A stretch of 16,748 bases of DNA from NCBI GenBank assembly GCA_002067405.1, contig MVRP01000079.1:1-16748 (forward strand). The letters are read 5' to 3'. The stretch comes from Syntrophorhabdaceae bacterium PtaU1.Bin034 (GTDB lineage Bacteria; Desulfobacterota_G; Syntrophorhabdia; Syntrophorhabdales; WCHB1-27). The notes under the pieces are model-generated. The model did no database searches and was not told where the DNA came from. It saw only the letters and a program-made list of their open reading frames with translations. Positions 1 to 7,303 of this stretch are shown here, in pieces. Made by a program: the position numbers and the translations under genes. Each line of letters begins with the position of its first letter. Position 1 is the first letter of the stretch.

Positions 1-1
1 C

Positions 2-571
2 GACGTCATCGAGTTCAGGGACAGCGAGGATCCGGGACCGAAAATAGACGAGATGGCCGACTACCTGAACAGGAGCATTAACCTCATCCGGAAGACGCCC
101 GCTATCGTTATTGCCGTGGTGGAAGGTCTGGCTGTCGGCGCAGGCTTAAGCCTTTCCCTTGCATGCGACCTCACAGTGGCAGAGACAAAAGCGATGATGA
201 ACATGGGCTACAGGAGGATTGGACTGACCCCCGACGGAGGGGGCAGTATTTTCCTGCCGCGCCTTGTCGGCATGAAGCGGTTCAACGAGTTCTATTTCCT
301 GTCCCGCAACATCAACATGGAAGAGGCGAAGGAGGTCGGTATCGTCAATTTCGTGTACGACGAGGGAGAGATCGACCGGAAACTGGCGGAACTTGTAAGT
401 AACCTCAAGGCCCTGCCCATGGAAACGACAGGAAAGGCGAAAGAATTGATAAACCGTTGCCTCTGGTTCGGGATGGAAACACATATCGATAAGGAAAGGC
501 TGTACGTGTCGCAGTTCGGGGGAAAACCTGAATTTCAGGAGAGGCTCAGGCAACTCTTCAAAAAGGCTTAA
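2..571 (+). CDS. Enoyl-CoA hydratase/isomerase family protein (5' end outside window)
   Basis: The reading frame is open to the left edge, so the N-terminus lies outside the window; an internal ATG at 53 is not the start. About 189 C-terminal residues are visible of a family usually near 260. The crotonase core is clear: a VEGLAVGAGLSLSLACDL stretch forms the second oxyanion-hole Gly region, followed by IGLTPDGGGSIFLPRLVG. Asp in the PDGGG motif, rather than Glu, resembles PaaG-type isomerases and other crotonases that are not classical hydratases (family knowledge). It would act on a CoA thioester in the cytoplasm, perhaps in aromatic or fatty acid breakdown, but the substrate cannot be read. 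The symporter gene starts 15 nt after the stop, so they are probably co-transcribed. Confidence 0.85.
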   Translation, partial: DVIEFRDSEDPGPKIDEMADYLNRSINLIRKTPAIVIAVVEGLAVGAGLSLSLACDLTVAETKAMMNMGYRRIGLTPDGGGSIFLPRLVGMKRFNEFYFLSRNINMEEAKEVGIVNFVYDEGEIDRKLAELVSNLKALPMETTGKAKELINRCLWFGMETHIDKERLYVSQFGGKPEFQERLRQLFKKA

Positions 572-586
572 ACAGGTCGTGACGGC

Positions 587-1984
587 GTGAAAGCTGTCTA
601 TCTGCTTGTCATTGCGTGCTACGTGGCCCTCCTTTGGGCCACCGGCTTTCTTGTGACCCGCAGGTCGCGGTCGTCGGACGCGTATCTCCTTGCTTCCAGA
701 AGCTTATCCGTTCCTCTCGTATCGGTCCTTGTTGCGGGTACCTGGATAGGCGGCGTCTCGGTTGTCGGTATGGCGCAAGGCGCGTACATCCACGGGGTGA
801 GCGCCCTGTGGTTTCAGGCAGGCGTGTGGATAGCCATGTTTGTGACCGCACTCCTGCTCCACAAGATCGTCGAAGGGAAGAAGACTTACTCCATACTGGA
901 TATTGTCGGAGGCCTGTACGGCAGAAAAACGGGCCAGACCGCGGGCCTTCTTCAGCTCGTATTTTCCGTGTGGGTCGTCACGATGCAGATAGTCGGGGGC
1001 GGCGCCATTCTCTCCTTTATCATGAAGGGCCAGGTGAGTTTCGCCCAGGGCATGCTCCTTACCGCGGTGGTCTTTACCCTGTATAACGTTGCGGGTGGTT
1101 TTGTTGCCACAGCCTATACGAATCTGATCCATATCGCGGCCATCATCCTGGGCATTTTTTTGGGCGGCCTGTACGTTATTGTCAATTCGGACGCCCTCGG
1201 CCAGATGGCAACGCGGGGCCACTACTTCAGTCCCTTCGGTGACATGGGCATATTCCAGGCGCTGGGCTGGACCTTGATTAATTTCACCCTCGGCGTTCTT
1301 GCCCAGCCGATCATCAATACGGCCTCTTCGGCGGCAAGCTTGAAACAGGGCAGGATCGGCATCGTGATCGGCAATCTTATCGCTATCCCTGTCGTGGTTA
1401 TGGCCGCCCTTTGCGGCATTGCAGCAAAGCATATGTTCCCCGACGTGCCTTCGCTCTCGGCACTTCCCGCGCTTCTTGACGTTGTTCCGCCGTATGTAGG
1501 CGTCCTGTTCCTTCTCGCCATGTGGGCGCCTCTCATGAGCTCGGGCTCGCCGTTTCTGATGGGTGCTACGACACTCGCGGTTAAAGGCTATGTCGTGCCC
1601 CTTCTTCGCATTGAAAACGACAGGAGCGTGCTCCTTGCTTCCCGGCTCACGACCCTCGCCATCGGCCTCGTCGCTTTTCTCCTGGGCTTTTTTGTGAAGG
1701 AGATTTTGCGGGAGACGACGTGGCTCGCGGTGTTCCTCAGCGCTATTGTTTATATCGTGGCATCCGGATGGGCAGGAAGGAGAATTTCCAGTATTTATGC
1801 CCTTATTTCGCTTTTGGGCACGGTTGTGATAGTATTTCTCTCCTTTGTGAGCGGTTTCTACAGGGTTGTTCATCCTGTCTGGCCGGTTACAGGATTCGTT
1901 TTTATGGTAATGGTTATCGGCTGTCTCGCATCCAAGTGGACAATACAAAAGGAAGGGGTAAGGGAAACACCGTATGGACAATAA
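587..1984 (+). CDS. Sodium:solute symporter (SSS) family transporter
   Basis: A 465-residue, strongly hydrophobic protein with about a dozen membrane helices. Typical SSS features are an N-terminal helix followed by a SSDAYLLASRSL segment, then GTWIGGVSVVGMAQGAYIHG, and a central Ser/Thr-rich LMSSGSPFLMGATTL helix at the position of the family's sodium site. It probably imports an organic solute with Na+; the substrate is unknown. Start is GTG 587, with only weak Shine-Dalgarno similarity upstream (AGGTCG), consistent with translation in an operon behind the enoyl-CoA hydratase gene. Its last 11 nt overlap the following cupin gene. A carboxylate or amino acid substrate would fit the acyl-CoA enzyme next door, but that is inference. 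Confidence 0.85.
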   Translation: MKAVYLLVIACYVALLWATGFLVTRRSRSSDAYLLASRSLSVPLVSVLVAGTWIGGVSVVGMAQGAYIHGVSALWFQAGVWIAMFVTALLLHKIVEGKKTYSILDIVGGLYGRKTGQTAGLLQLVFSVWVVTMQIVGGGAILSFIMKGQVSFAQGMLLTAVVFTLYNVAGGFVATAYTNLIHIAAIILGIFLGGLYVIVNSDALGQMATRGHYFSPFGDMGIFQALGWTLINFTLGVLAQPIINTASSAASLKQGRIGIVIGNLIAIPVVVMAALCGIAAKHMFPDVPSLSALPALLDVVPPYVGVLFLLAMWAPLMSSGSPFLMGATTLAVKGYVVPLLRIENDRSVLLASRLTTLAIGLVAFLLGFFVKEILRETTWLAVFLSAIVYIVASGWAGRRISSIYALISLLGTVVIVFLSFVSGFYRVVHPVWPVTGFVFMVMVIGCLASKWTIQKEGVRETPYGQ

Positions 1985-2330
1985 AGAACAGGCGGCGCCT
2001 CCATGGGGGAAGTGGTTGGTACTGGACAACCACGGGGAGTTCAAGGTGAAACGGATAGAGGTCCTGCCCGGAAAGCGTCTGAGCTACCAGAAGCATTCCA
2101 GAAGGGAAGAACACTGGTACATAGTGAAGGGCAGGGCGAAGGTCACCATAGACGGACGGGACCATTTTTTGGAAGAGAGGAATTGTATCAGCATAGACAG
2201 AGAAGCCTTCCACCGGATCGAAAACGTGGGTGAGGCGCCGCTCATCTTCATCGAGGTACAAACAGGGGAATATTTCGGGGAGGATGATATCATGAGGGCC
2301 GAGGACGACTTCGGGCGGGCCGGCACCTGA
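1974..2330 (+). CDS. Mannose-6-phosphate isomerase type II-like single-domain cupin
   Basis: A 118-residue protein that is one cupin barrel. PWGKWLVLDNHGEFKVKRIEVLPGKRLSYQKHSRREEHWYIV matches the C-terminal isomerase domain usually fused to GDP-mannose pyrophosphorylase. Metal-ligand candidates are His in YQKHSRREEHW (two His and a Glu) and His in REAFHRIEN. As a free-standing domain it may be a true sugar-phosphate isomerase or a small-molecule-binding cupin; I cannot decide. The start is ATG 1974, with AAGGG nine nt upstream, inside the symporter's 3' end. The symporter and cupin are therefore probably translated together, which may mean the cupin processes the imported solute. Confidence 0.8.
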   Translation: MDNKEQAAPPWGKWLVLDNHGEFKVKRIEVLPGKRLSYQKHSRREEHWYIVKGRAKVTIDGRDHFLEERNCISIDREAFHRIENVGEAPLIFIEVQTGEYFGEDDIMRAEDDFGRAGT

Positions 2331-2375
2331 TCGCCGGTCTTCAAGCACACACCTTTTGCGGTGAGATGTCTTTCG

Positions 2376-2528
2376 CTATGCCGCGGTATACGGGCGGGGA
2401 GGAATGTATTGCTCTTCGTGCTGATCCGAAGGGCTTCGCTGTTGGCTCGCTGTTCCGCAGGATACCGCAGATAGCATACAGAAGATGAATATTAAAACAA
2501 GCACCGGATAGTATTTCATTTTCGCCAT
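2376..2528 (-). CDS. Small lipoprotein, 50 residues
   Basis: Short gene on the reverse strand between the cupin and the Glu dehydrogenase. The product begins MAKMKYYPVLVLIFIFCMLS and continues AVSCGTASQQ. It has a basic N-terminus, a hydrophobic core, and a lipobox-like A-V-S-C with Cys24 as the probable lipidated residue. A 26-residue hydrophilic, Pro/Gln-rich tail follows, ending at TAG 2376-2378. AAAGGAG (2544-2538) sits nine nt before the ATG, and a promoter lies at 2589-2561. Ala rather than Leu at -3 makes the lipobox imperfect. Small lipoproteins of this entericidin-like size often lie unannotated. Function is unknown. A longer overlapping frame on the same strand (2550-2341) has no comparable organisation. 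Confidence 0.7.
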   Translation of the reverse strand: MAKMKYYPVLVLIFIFCMLSAVSCGTASQQRSPSDQHEEQYIPPRPYTAA

Positions 2529-2560
2529 TTGGCGGTTCTCCTTTCATCATCCATAATTAA

Positions 2561-2589
2561 CCTATAGAACTGATTTCCTGTCGGTTCAA
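2561..2589 (-). promoter_or_regulatory. Sigma70-type promoter of the small lipoprotein gene
   Basis: On the reverse strand TTGAAC (2589-2584), a 17-nt spacer and TATAGG (2566-2561) give a reasonable promoter. The predicted RNA start near 2554 lies about 26 nt before the ATG and leaves room for the AAAGGAG ribosome site. Confidence 0.5.
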
Positions 2590-2709
2590 TCCCCGCCGGC
2601 ATCAAAAGGCAAGAGGTCTTGGCTGCTTGAGACGTGAACGGGCATTATATTTGGGTAGCGAACCGAGAGTCGAAGACATTGTCGGAGAAGATCAAGGTTG
2701 GAGGATGGC

Positions 2710-3978
2710 ATGATAGAGACGGCCGGAGAGAAGATGAACCTTGCTCGTATGGCCATGAGGCAGATAGAGATCGCATCGGCGAGCATGCCCCATCTGGACA
2801 AGGGTATACTCGAGAAGATGAAGTATACGAAAAGGGAAATAATCATCCATTTCCCCGTCAAGATGGAGGACGGATCGGTAAAGGTGTTCACGGGGTACCG
2901 GGTCCAGCATAACGACACCCGCGGTCCCTTCAAGGGTGGTCTCCGTTACCATCCTGATGTCGATCTCGATGACATGCGGGCATTGGCCATGTGGATGACC
3001 TGGAAAGCTGCCGTCGTCAACATTCCGTTCGGCGGAGCGAAAGGAGGGGTTGTGTGTGACCCCAGGCATCTCACGCAACGTGAGCTGGAGAATATAACGC
3101 GCCGCTTCACCTGGGAGATATCGCCGTTCATCGGACCCGAAATGGATATTCCTGCCCCGGATGTTTCCACCAATCCCCAGGTAATGGCCTGGATAATGGA
3201 CACCTACAGCATTCGAAAAGGGTTTGCAGTTCCGGGTGTGGTAACCGGGAAACCTCTGGAACTGGGAGGGTCGCGGGGCCGGTTGGAAGCTACCGGTCGC
3301 GGCGTATTTGTGGTTGCGGCAAAGGCGGCCAGGCATTTGGGGCTTCCGGTTGAGGGCGCTCGCGTCGTCATTCAGGGTGCGGGGAACGTGGGTGGAACCG
3401 TAGCGCGGCAGTTTAGTAGGGCGGGCGCCCGAGTGGTGGGCCTGTCTGATATCAACGGCGGTTTGTACAATCCGGGGGGTCTAAATGTTGAAAAGGCCCT
3501 CGACTGCAAGAAGCGTAACAATTGTTTCACGAGGGAAGAAGTGGAGGCCGACTTTATCACGAACGAGGAGTTGCTTGAATTGGAATGCGACATTCTTGTG
3601 CCTGCGGCGATCGAGAATCAGATAACCGAGAGGAATGCCGGAAAATTGAGGTGCCGGATGATTGTGGAGGGAGCGAACGGTCCCACCACTCCTGAGGCGG
3701 ACTCGATTATCGTGGACCGCGGCATTTATCTCGTACCTGACATTCTCGCGAATGCCGGAGGGGTGATTGTCTCCTATTTCGAGTGGGTACAGAACCTTCA
3801 GGAACTGCTCTGGACAGAAGCCGAGATAAGCGAGCGGCTCACCAGGATCCTTTCACGGTCCTTTCAGGAAGTACTCGATATCTCCGAGAGAGAGCGGGTG
3901 ACCATGCGTACGGCCGCCCTCATGCTGGGGATAGGCCGTGTGGCCGAAGCCACGCGTCTACGAGGCATCTTCCCCTGA
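2710..3978 (+). CDS. gdhA: Glu/Leu/Phe/Val dehydrogenase (glutamate dehydrogenase type)
   Basis: A 422-residue NAD(P)-dependent amino acid dehydrogenase, most likely glutamate dehydrogenase: oxidative deamination of glutamate to 2-oxoglutarate plus ammonia, or the reverse. The N-terminal dimerisation and substrate domain contains RGPFKGGLRYHP (Lys75), the second Lys in MTWKAAV (Lys99), and the catalytic Lys111 of PFGGAKGG; PAPDVSTN holds the catalytic Asp. The Rossmann domain carries VVIQGAGNVGG. Length fits the roughly 420-residue hexameric class. I prefer ATG 2710 because GGAGG at 2700-2704 is five nt upstream; TTG 2698 is possible but has no spaced Shine-Dalgarno. The short GAGNVG form does not settle NAD versus NADP use. 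Confidence 0.92.
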   Translation: MIETAGEKMNLARMAMRQIEIASASMPHLDKGILEKMKYTKREIIIHFPVKMEDGSVKVFTGYRVQHNDTRGPFKGGLRYHPDVDLDDMRALAMWMTWKAAVVNIPFGGAKGGVVCDPRHLTQRELENITRRFTWEISPFIGPEMDIPAPDVSTNPQVMAWIMDTYSIRKGFAVPGVVTGKPLELGGSRGRLEATGRGVFVVAAKAARHLGLPVEGARVVIQGAGNVGGTVARQFSRAGARVVGLSDINGGLYNPGGLNVEKALDCKKRNNCFTREEVEADFITNEELLELECDILVPAAIENQITERNAGKLRCRMIVEGANGPTTPEADSIIVDRGIYLVPDILANAGGVIVSYFEWVQNLQELLWTEAEISERLTRILSRSFQEVLDISERERVTMRTAALMLGIGRVAEATRLRGIFP

Positions 3979-4175
3979 TTCGTTTCGTTAACTACAAACC
4001 TGACGCCGGATGAGGTCCGCACTACGAAAGACATTCAATGGCCTGCTGCCTGCCCCGTTTTATCGTCTCATTCTCTGTTGGCGTTTGCTCTTGACTCCCT
4101 TCGAAGAGAATATTACTCTGGTTTTGATCACCAGGTAATAATAAAAGCAAGACAACAAGACAAGGAGAGCCGAAA

Positions 4176-4943
4176 ATGGACGAGAAAATCGAAACGATAG
4201 CCCGATGGATAGTTGATTCCGAGAAGATCGTCGTGTTTGTGGGAGCCGGCCTCAGCACAGAGTCCGGCATTCCTGATTTCAGAAGTCCGGGAGGCGTGTG
4301 GGACAAGTATGACCCCGAGGACTTCTATTTTCAGAACTTCCTCAGCAGCGAGGTGTCCAGGGAGAAATACTGGCAAATGGCGACCGAGATGTATGATTCC
4401 ATGAAGAATGCCCGGCCCAATGCCGGTCATTTGGCGATTGCCGAACTGGAAAAATTAGGAAAGCTTGACTGTATGATCACTCAGAACATCGACGGCCTGC
4501 ATCTCAAGGCAGGCAATTCACCCGAGAAGGTATTGGAGCTGCATGGGACGGCGATGCACGTGACGTGTCTGGGTTGCGGTGCACGATACGAGAGAGACGA
4601 GATCCAGGCGCGGCTCGCGAAAGGCGAAAAGAGCCCGAAATGCGTATCCTGCCGGGGCTTGCTAAAGCCCGCAACGATTTCCTTCGGCCAGGCCATGCCC
4701 GAACGGGAAACTGCCGAGGCCTACAAGCGCTCGGAAGCAAGCGATCTCTTCATCGTGATCGGGTCGTCGCTGGTGGTACATCCCGCGGCCTACATGCCGG
4801 TGGTCGCCAAGCGGGGCGGGGCGAAGCTGGTTATTATCAACCGCGACGAGACAGCATGTGACGGCATGGCGGATATCGTGGTGAACGGCCTTGCCGGGCC
4901 GACGATGGCGACAATTATGGAGAACGTGACGCGCCTGATGTAG
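4176..4943 (+). CDS. cobB: Sirtuin: NAD-dependent protein deacylase (Sir2/CobB family)
   Basis: A 255-residue full-length sirtuin. In order: the NAD-binding VGAGLSTESGIPDFRS loop (Gly23-Ser37), TQNIDGLH (102-109), catalytic His123 in ELHG, a structural zinc site Cys131-X2-Cys134 and Cys156-X2-Cys159, then ISFGQAMPE, GSSLVVHPAA and an IINRDE ribose-binding segment. The Tyr-X2-Arg pair typical of desuccinylases such as SIRT5 is not seen, so a deacetylase is more likely (family knowledge). AAGGAGAG at 4162-4169 is six nt before ATG 4176. It removes lysine acyl groups in the cytoplasm, typically from metabolic enzymes. The Glu dehydrogenase gene ends 197 nt upstream; a regulatory link is speculative. 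I see nothing definite in that gap. Confidence 0.93.
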   Translation: MDEKIETIARWIVDSEKIVVFVGAGLSTESGIPDFRSPGGVWDKYDPEDFYFQNFLSSEVSREKYWQMATEMYDSMKNARPNAGHLAIAELEKLGKLDCMITQNIDGLHLKAGNSPEKVLELHGTAMHVTCLGCGARYERDEIQARLAKGEKSPKCVSCRGLLKPATISFGQAMPERETAEAYKRSEASDLFIVIGSSLVVHPAAYMPVVAKRGGAKLVIINRDETACDGMADIVVNGLAGPTMATIMENVTRLM

Positions 4944-4969
4944 CGTTTATCCACTATTTGCGCTTATTT

Positions 4970-5003
4970 ACTCGATCCCGATCCACCGGTATTTCGATCG
5001 AGT
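4970..5003 (+). repeat. 8-bp inverted repeat after the sirtuin gene
   Basis: ACTCGATC (4970-4977) and GATCGAGT (4996-5003) are perfect inverted arms around an 18-nt loop, 27 nt after the sirtuin stop. It could act as a weak terminator (a short TTT follows) or as an operator for the downstream operon. The low GC and the missing U-tract make an intrinsic terminator uncertain. Confidence 0.45.
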
Positions 5004-5008
5004 TTGAA

Positions 5009-5030
5009 AAGCCGTACCGAAGCCGTACCG
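5009..5030 (+). repeat. Tandem 11-bp direct repeat, candidate regulator sites
   Basis: AAGCCGTACCG occurs twice back to back (5009-5019 and 5020-5030). A related GCCGTACG copy is at 5050-5057, inside the putative promoter spacer. An 11-bp period places the first two copies on the same DNA face, as expected for paired activator or repressor contacts. Confidence 0.5.
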
Positions 5031-5039
5031 GCCATATCG

Positions 5040-5068
5040 TTGCAAAGAGGCCGTACGATAACTACGTT
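5040..5068 (+). promoter_or_regulatory. Candidate promoter of the reductase-dehydrogenase-PTPS-GT operon
   Basis: TTGCAA (5040-5045), a 17-nt spacer and TACGTT (5063-5068) form a moderate promoter. The -10 box is poor, which fits a regulated promoter. A GTTAG-GT-CTAAC inverted repeat (5066-5077) overlaps its start site. Confidence 0.35.
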
Positions 5069-5090
5069 AGGTCTAACTGCGGGCAGACCT
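5066..5090 (+). promoter_or_regulatory. Overlapping inverted repeats abutting the operon start codon
   Basis: Two inverted repeats share an arm: GTTAG-GT-CTAAC (5066-5077) and AGGTCT (5069-5074) with AGACCT (5085-5090), the latter ending one nt before ATG 5092. In RNA the second would fold over the ribosome-binding region, which lacks a Shine-Dalgarno. It could be an operator or a translational control hairpin; the sequence does not decide. Confidence 0.4.
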
Positions 5091-5091
5091 G

Positions 5092-5868
5092 ATGACAAAA
5101 ACAGAAGCGCTGACGACCGAACACGGGATTGAGGGCACGAGATGGGCCGTTCTGGACAAGACGTGTGAAAGGCTCGCCCGTGCCCGGCAATACCGGGAGG
5201 CGACGGGCAGGCCTTTTGTGACGGTGAGCTACGCGCAGAGCCTGGATGGAAGCGTTGCCACTTCACGGCGTCGTCCGTTGATCCTCAGCTCCGCTGAATC
5301 ACTGGCGCTGACCCACGCCCTCAGGGCCTCCCACAAGGCAATCCTCGTCGGCATAGGGTGTGTCCTTGCCGACAATCCGCGCCTGACCGTAAGGCTGATA
5401 TCCGGCAGCAATCCTCAGCCGGTTGTCGTCGACAGTGATCTGCGATGCCCCTTGACTGCCAATCTTCTCAAGAATGACGGGATCTGTCCATGGATCGTGA
5501 CCACCGATAAGGCCGGGATGGAGCGGCAAAAGACATTGGAGCAGGCCGGCGCCAGGGTCATTCGAGTCAAAGCGGGTCGCCGGGGATGGGTCCATTTGGG
5601 CTCACTCCTCAAGGTCCTGGCCGACGCCGGTATAGAGAGTCTCATGGTTGAAGGCGGCTCCAAGATCATTACGAGCTTCCTCGTTGATCGCCTGGTAAAC
5701 CAGGTCGTGGTCACCGTGGCCCCGCTGTTCGTGGGCGGATTGAGGGCTCCGGGTAGTGCGGCTGAGGGGCGTCGCTCGGCTTTTCTGCCCAGGCTCGCCA
5801 ATATCTTTTACGAAAAAGTAGGGGACGATGTAGTCGTGCTCGGAGATGCCAGCTGGGACAACCCATGA
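5092..5868 (+). CDS. RibD C-terminal domain (DHFR-fold) reductase
   Basis: A 258-residue stand-alone RibD_C reductase. PFVTVSYAQSLDGSVA, LRASHKAILVGIGCVLADNP, LTVR and SLMVEGG are the family's NADPH- and substrate-binding motifs. The N-terminal RibD deaminase domain is absent; instead there are about 40 extra residues. Known members reduce the ribosylamino-pyrimidine of riboflavin synthesis, and others reduce pterins. A separate riboflavin role is possible, but the gene is locked to three non-riboflavin genes: its stop overlaps the next ATG by 4 nt. I therefore favour a dedicated pathway acting on a pyrimidine or pterin intermediate. No ribosome site is seen before ATG 5092, only the inverted repeat. 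Confidence 0.85.
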   Translation: MTKTEALTTEHGIEGTRWAVLDKTCERLARARQYREATGRPFVTVSYAQSLDGSVATSRRRPLILSSAESLALTHALRASHKAILVGIGCVLADNPRLTVRLISGSNPQPVVVDSDLRCPLTANLLKNDGICPWIVTTDKAGMERQKTLEQAGARVIRVKAGRRGWVHLGSLLKVLADAGIESLMVEGGSKIITSFLVDRLVNQVVVTVAPLFVGGLRAPGSAAEGRRSAFLPRLANIFYEKVGDDVVVLGDASWDNP

Positions 5869-6890
5869 AAAAACAAGCGGTTTATTTCGAGTCGCCTTTT
5901 CGAGTGGAGGTGAGGGAGGAGCTTCTGGAAGAACCGGGCCCGCACGAACTCGTCGTAAAAACGATCGCCTCGGCAATCAGCGCCGGTACGGAGCTCCTGG
6001 TCTACCGCGGCGAGGCTCCTCACGGTATGCCGGCGGATGAGACAATCGCCTGCCTTACGGGAACATTCGGCTATCCGATGAAATACGGCTATGCGGTGAT
6101 CGGCGAGGTGGTTGGAGGGGGAGCGGGGATCACAGGAGACTGGCTGGGCAGGAGAGTTTTTGTGTTCCATCCCCATGAGAGCCATTTCAACGCAGCCGTG
6201 GACGAGGTCCAGATTGTACCGTCCGGCATGTCCGTGGAAGAGGCGCTCTTCTTTCCGAGCATGGAGACCGCCATAACACTCGCTCTCGACGGAAAGGGCG
6301 GGGTCGGCGAACAGATAGCCGTTTTCGGCCAGGGTATCATCGGACTTCTGCTTACTGCACTGCTGGCGGAACTTCCCCTGGCAAGACTTGTCACTTTCGA
6401 TGCCTGCCCCATGCGCAGGCGCATTTCACTGGATGTCGGCGCCCATTACAGCCTGGACCCTGGTTCTCCACGGGTCATAGAGGAAGCGATCTCTCTGCTC
6501 AGGGGTGAAAATCCTTATCGTGGCGCTGATCTCACCTACGAAGTTTCGGGCAATCCGAACGCGCTCGACCAGGCAGTAGCCATTACAGGATATAACGGAC
6601 GGGTCGTTATCGGTTCCTGGTACGGCTCAAAAGAGGTCAGGCTGGATCTCGGTGGCAGGTTTCACCGAAGCCGCATGCGGCTTGTGAGCAGCCAGGTGAG
6701 TTCCGTCGATCCCGAGCTGCGCGGCCGATGGAACAAGGATCGTCTGCGGCGGCTTTCGTGGAATATGCTTAACCAGGTGAAGCCGGCTCGTTTCGTTACC
6801 CATCGTTTTCACCTTTCCGGGGTCCGGGCAGCGTATGAGTTGCTCGATAAGGAACCGGGAACCGCCCTGCAGGTATTGCTCGATTATTGA
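5865..6890 (+). CDS. Medium-chain dehydrogenase/reductase, apparently without catalytic zinc
   Basis: A 341-residue MDR protein. The N-terminal GroES-like domain has VVKTIASAISAGTELLVYRG followed by MKYGYAVIGEV. The Rossmann domain has AVFGQGIIG and VVIGSWYG. In zinc alcohol dehydrogenases the first ligand is Cys in a C-G-(S/T)-D motif; here the position reads ISAGTE, with no Cys. This matches the BchC-like branch that oxidises or reduces side-chain hydroxyl groups on large ring substrates (family knowledge). Start ATG 5865 overlaps the preceding stop (ATGA), indicating translational coupling. It probably oxidises or reduces a side chain of the operon's product; the substrate is unknown. Confidence 0.85.
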   Translation: MKKQAVYFESPFRVEVREELLEEPGPHELVVKTIASAISAGTELLVYRGEAPHGMPADETIACLTGTFGYPMKYGYAVIGEVVGGGAGITGDWLGRRVFVFHPHESHFNAAVDEVQIVPSGMSVEEALFFPSMETAITLALDGKGGVGEQIAVFGQGIIGLLLTALLAELPLARLVTFDACPMRRRISLDVGAHYSLDPGSPRVIEEAISLLRGENPYRGADLTYEVSGNPNALDQAVAITGYNGRVVIGSWYGSKEVRLDLGGRFHRSRMRLVSSQVSSVDPELRGRWNKDRLRRLSWNMLNQVKPARFVTHRFHLSGVRAAYELLDKEPGTALQVLLDY

Positions 6891-6925
6891 GGTAACGAGG
6901 AGCGCGAAGGCTTCGGAGGGAGACT

Positions 6926-7303
6926 ATGTATACGGTAGCGGTTGAACGGGACTTTATCGCCCGGCACTTTTTGTTCGGCGGTGATTGGGGTGACGAAAAC
7001 AACCCCCATTCCCATCACTACAGAATTGAGGTCCAGTTGAAGGGCAGATCCCTCGACGAGCACGGCTACCTCGTAGACATAGGAGAGATCGAAAAGGTTC
7101 TCGATCAAATCCTCAATCATTACAGGGACAGGATGTTAAACTCAATGTCCGATTTTTCGGGCCTTAATCCGAGCATCGAGCAGTTTGCGCGCATTTTCTG
7201 TGAAGATTTTGCCAACAGGGTGAGCCACGGCATATTAAGCTCGATCAGGGTGAAGATCTGGGAGAATGACATTGCGTGGGCGTCCTATACAAGGGAGTTA
7301 TAG
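6926..7303 (+). CDS. 6-pyruvoyl-tetrahydropterin synthase/QueD homologue with altered catalytic residues
   Basis: A 125-residue PTPS/QueD-fold protein. The zinc triad is kept: His14, and His28 and His30 in the HSHHY motif that replaces HGH. Pterin-anchoring Glu113 near the C-terminus and Glu85 in the NPSIEQ motif are also kept. However, the nucleophilic Cys four residues before the first His of HGH is Glu24, and the catalytic Asp-His of the DHxxLN motif reads Arg-Asp (67-68 before MLN). It should bind a pterin-like substrate but not use the classical mechanism. PTPS-III enzymes also use Glu, but one position closer to the His. GGAGG lies six nt before ATG 6926. The stop overlaps the next start by one base. 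Confidence 0.82.
   Translation: MYTVAVERDFIARHFLFGGDWGDENNPHSHHYRIEVQLKGRSLDEHGYLVDIGEIEKVLDQILNHYRDRMLNSMSDFSGLNPSIEQFARIFCEDFANRVSHGILSSIRVKIWENDIAWASYTREL

Noticed and set aside
704..2044. 446-residue reverse-strand open frame opposite the symporter
   Set aside because: It is the complementary shadow of a well-supported membrane transporter, is rich in His/Arg/Asp/Asn with no recognisable motif, and has no ribosome site.
2341..2550. 69-residue reverse-strand frame over the small lipoprotein
   Set aside because: No signal sequence and no organised start site; the AAAGGAG lies inside this frame and serves the shorter lipoprotein gene.
4091..4113. TTGACT with TACTCT 17 nt later as the sirtuin promoter
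   Set aside because: The -10 box is too poor (three of six matches) and the region has other equally weak candidates, so I do not list one.
4944..5091. FMN riboswitch before the RibD_C gene
   Set aside because: None of the conserved FMN riboswitch (RFN) segments is recognisable; only short direct and inverted repeats are seen.
6926..7303. Assignment as queuosine enzyme QueD or as PTPS-III
   Set aside because: The catalytic Cys and His of QueD are missing, and the Glu is not at the exact PTPS-III position; no queC, queE or fol genes are near.
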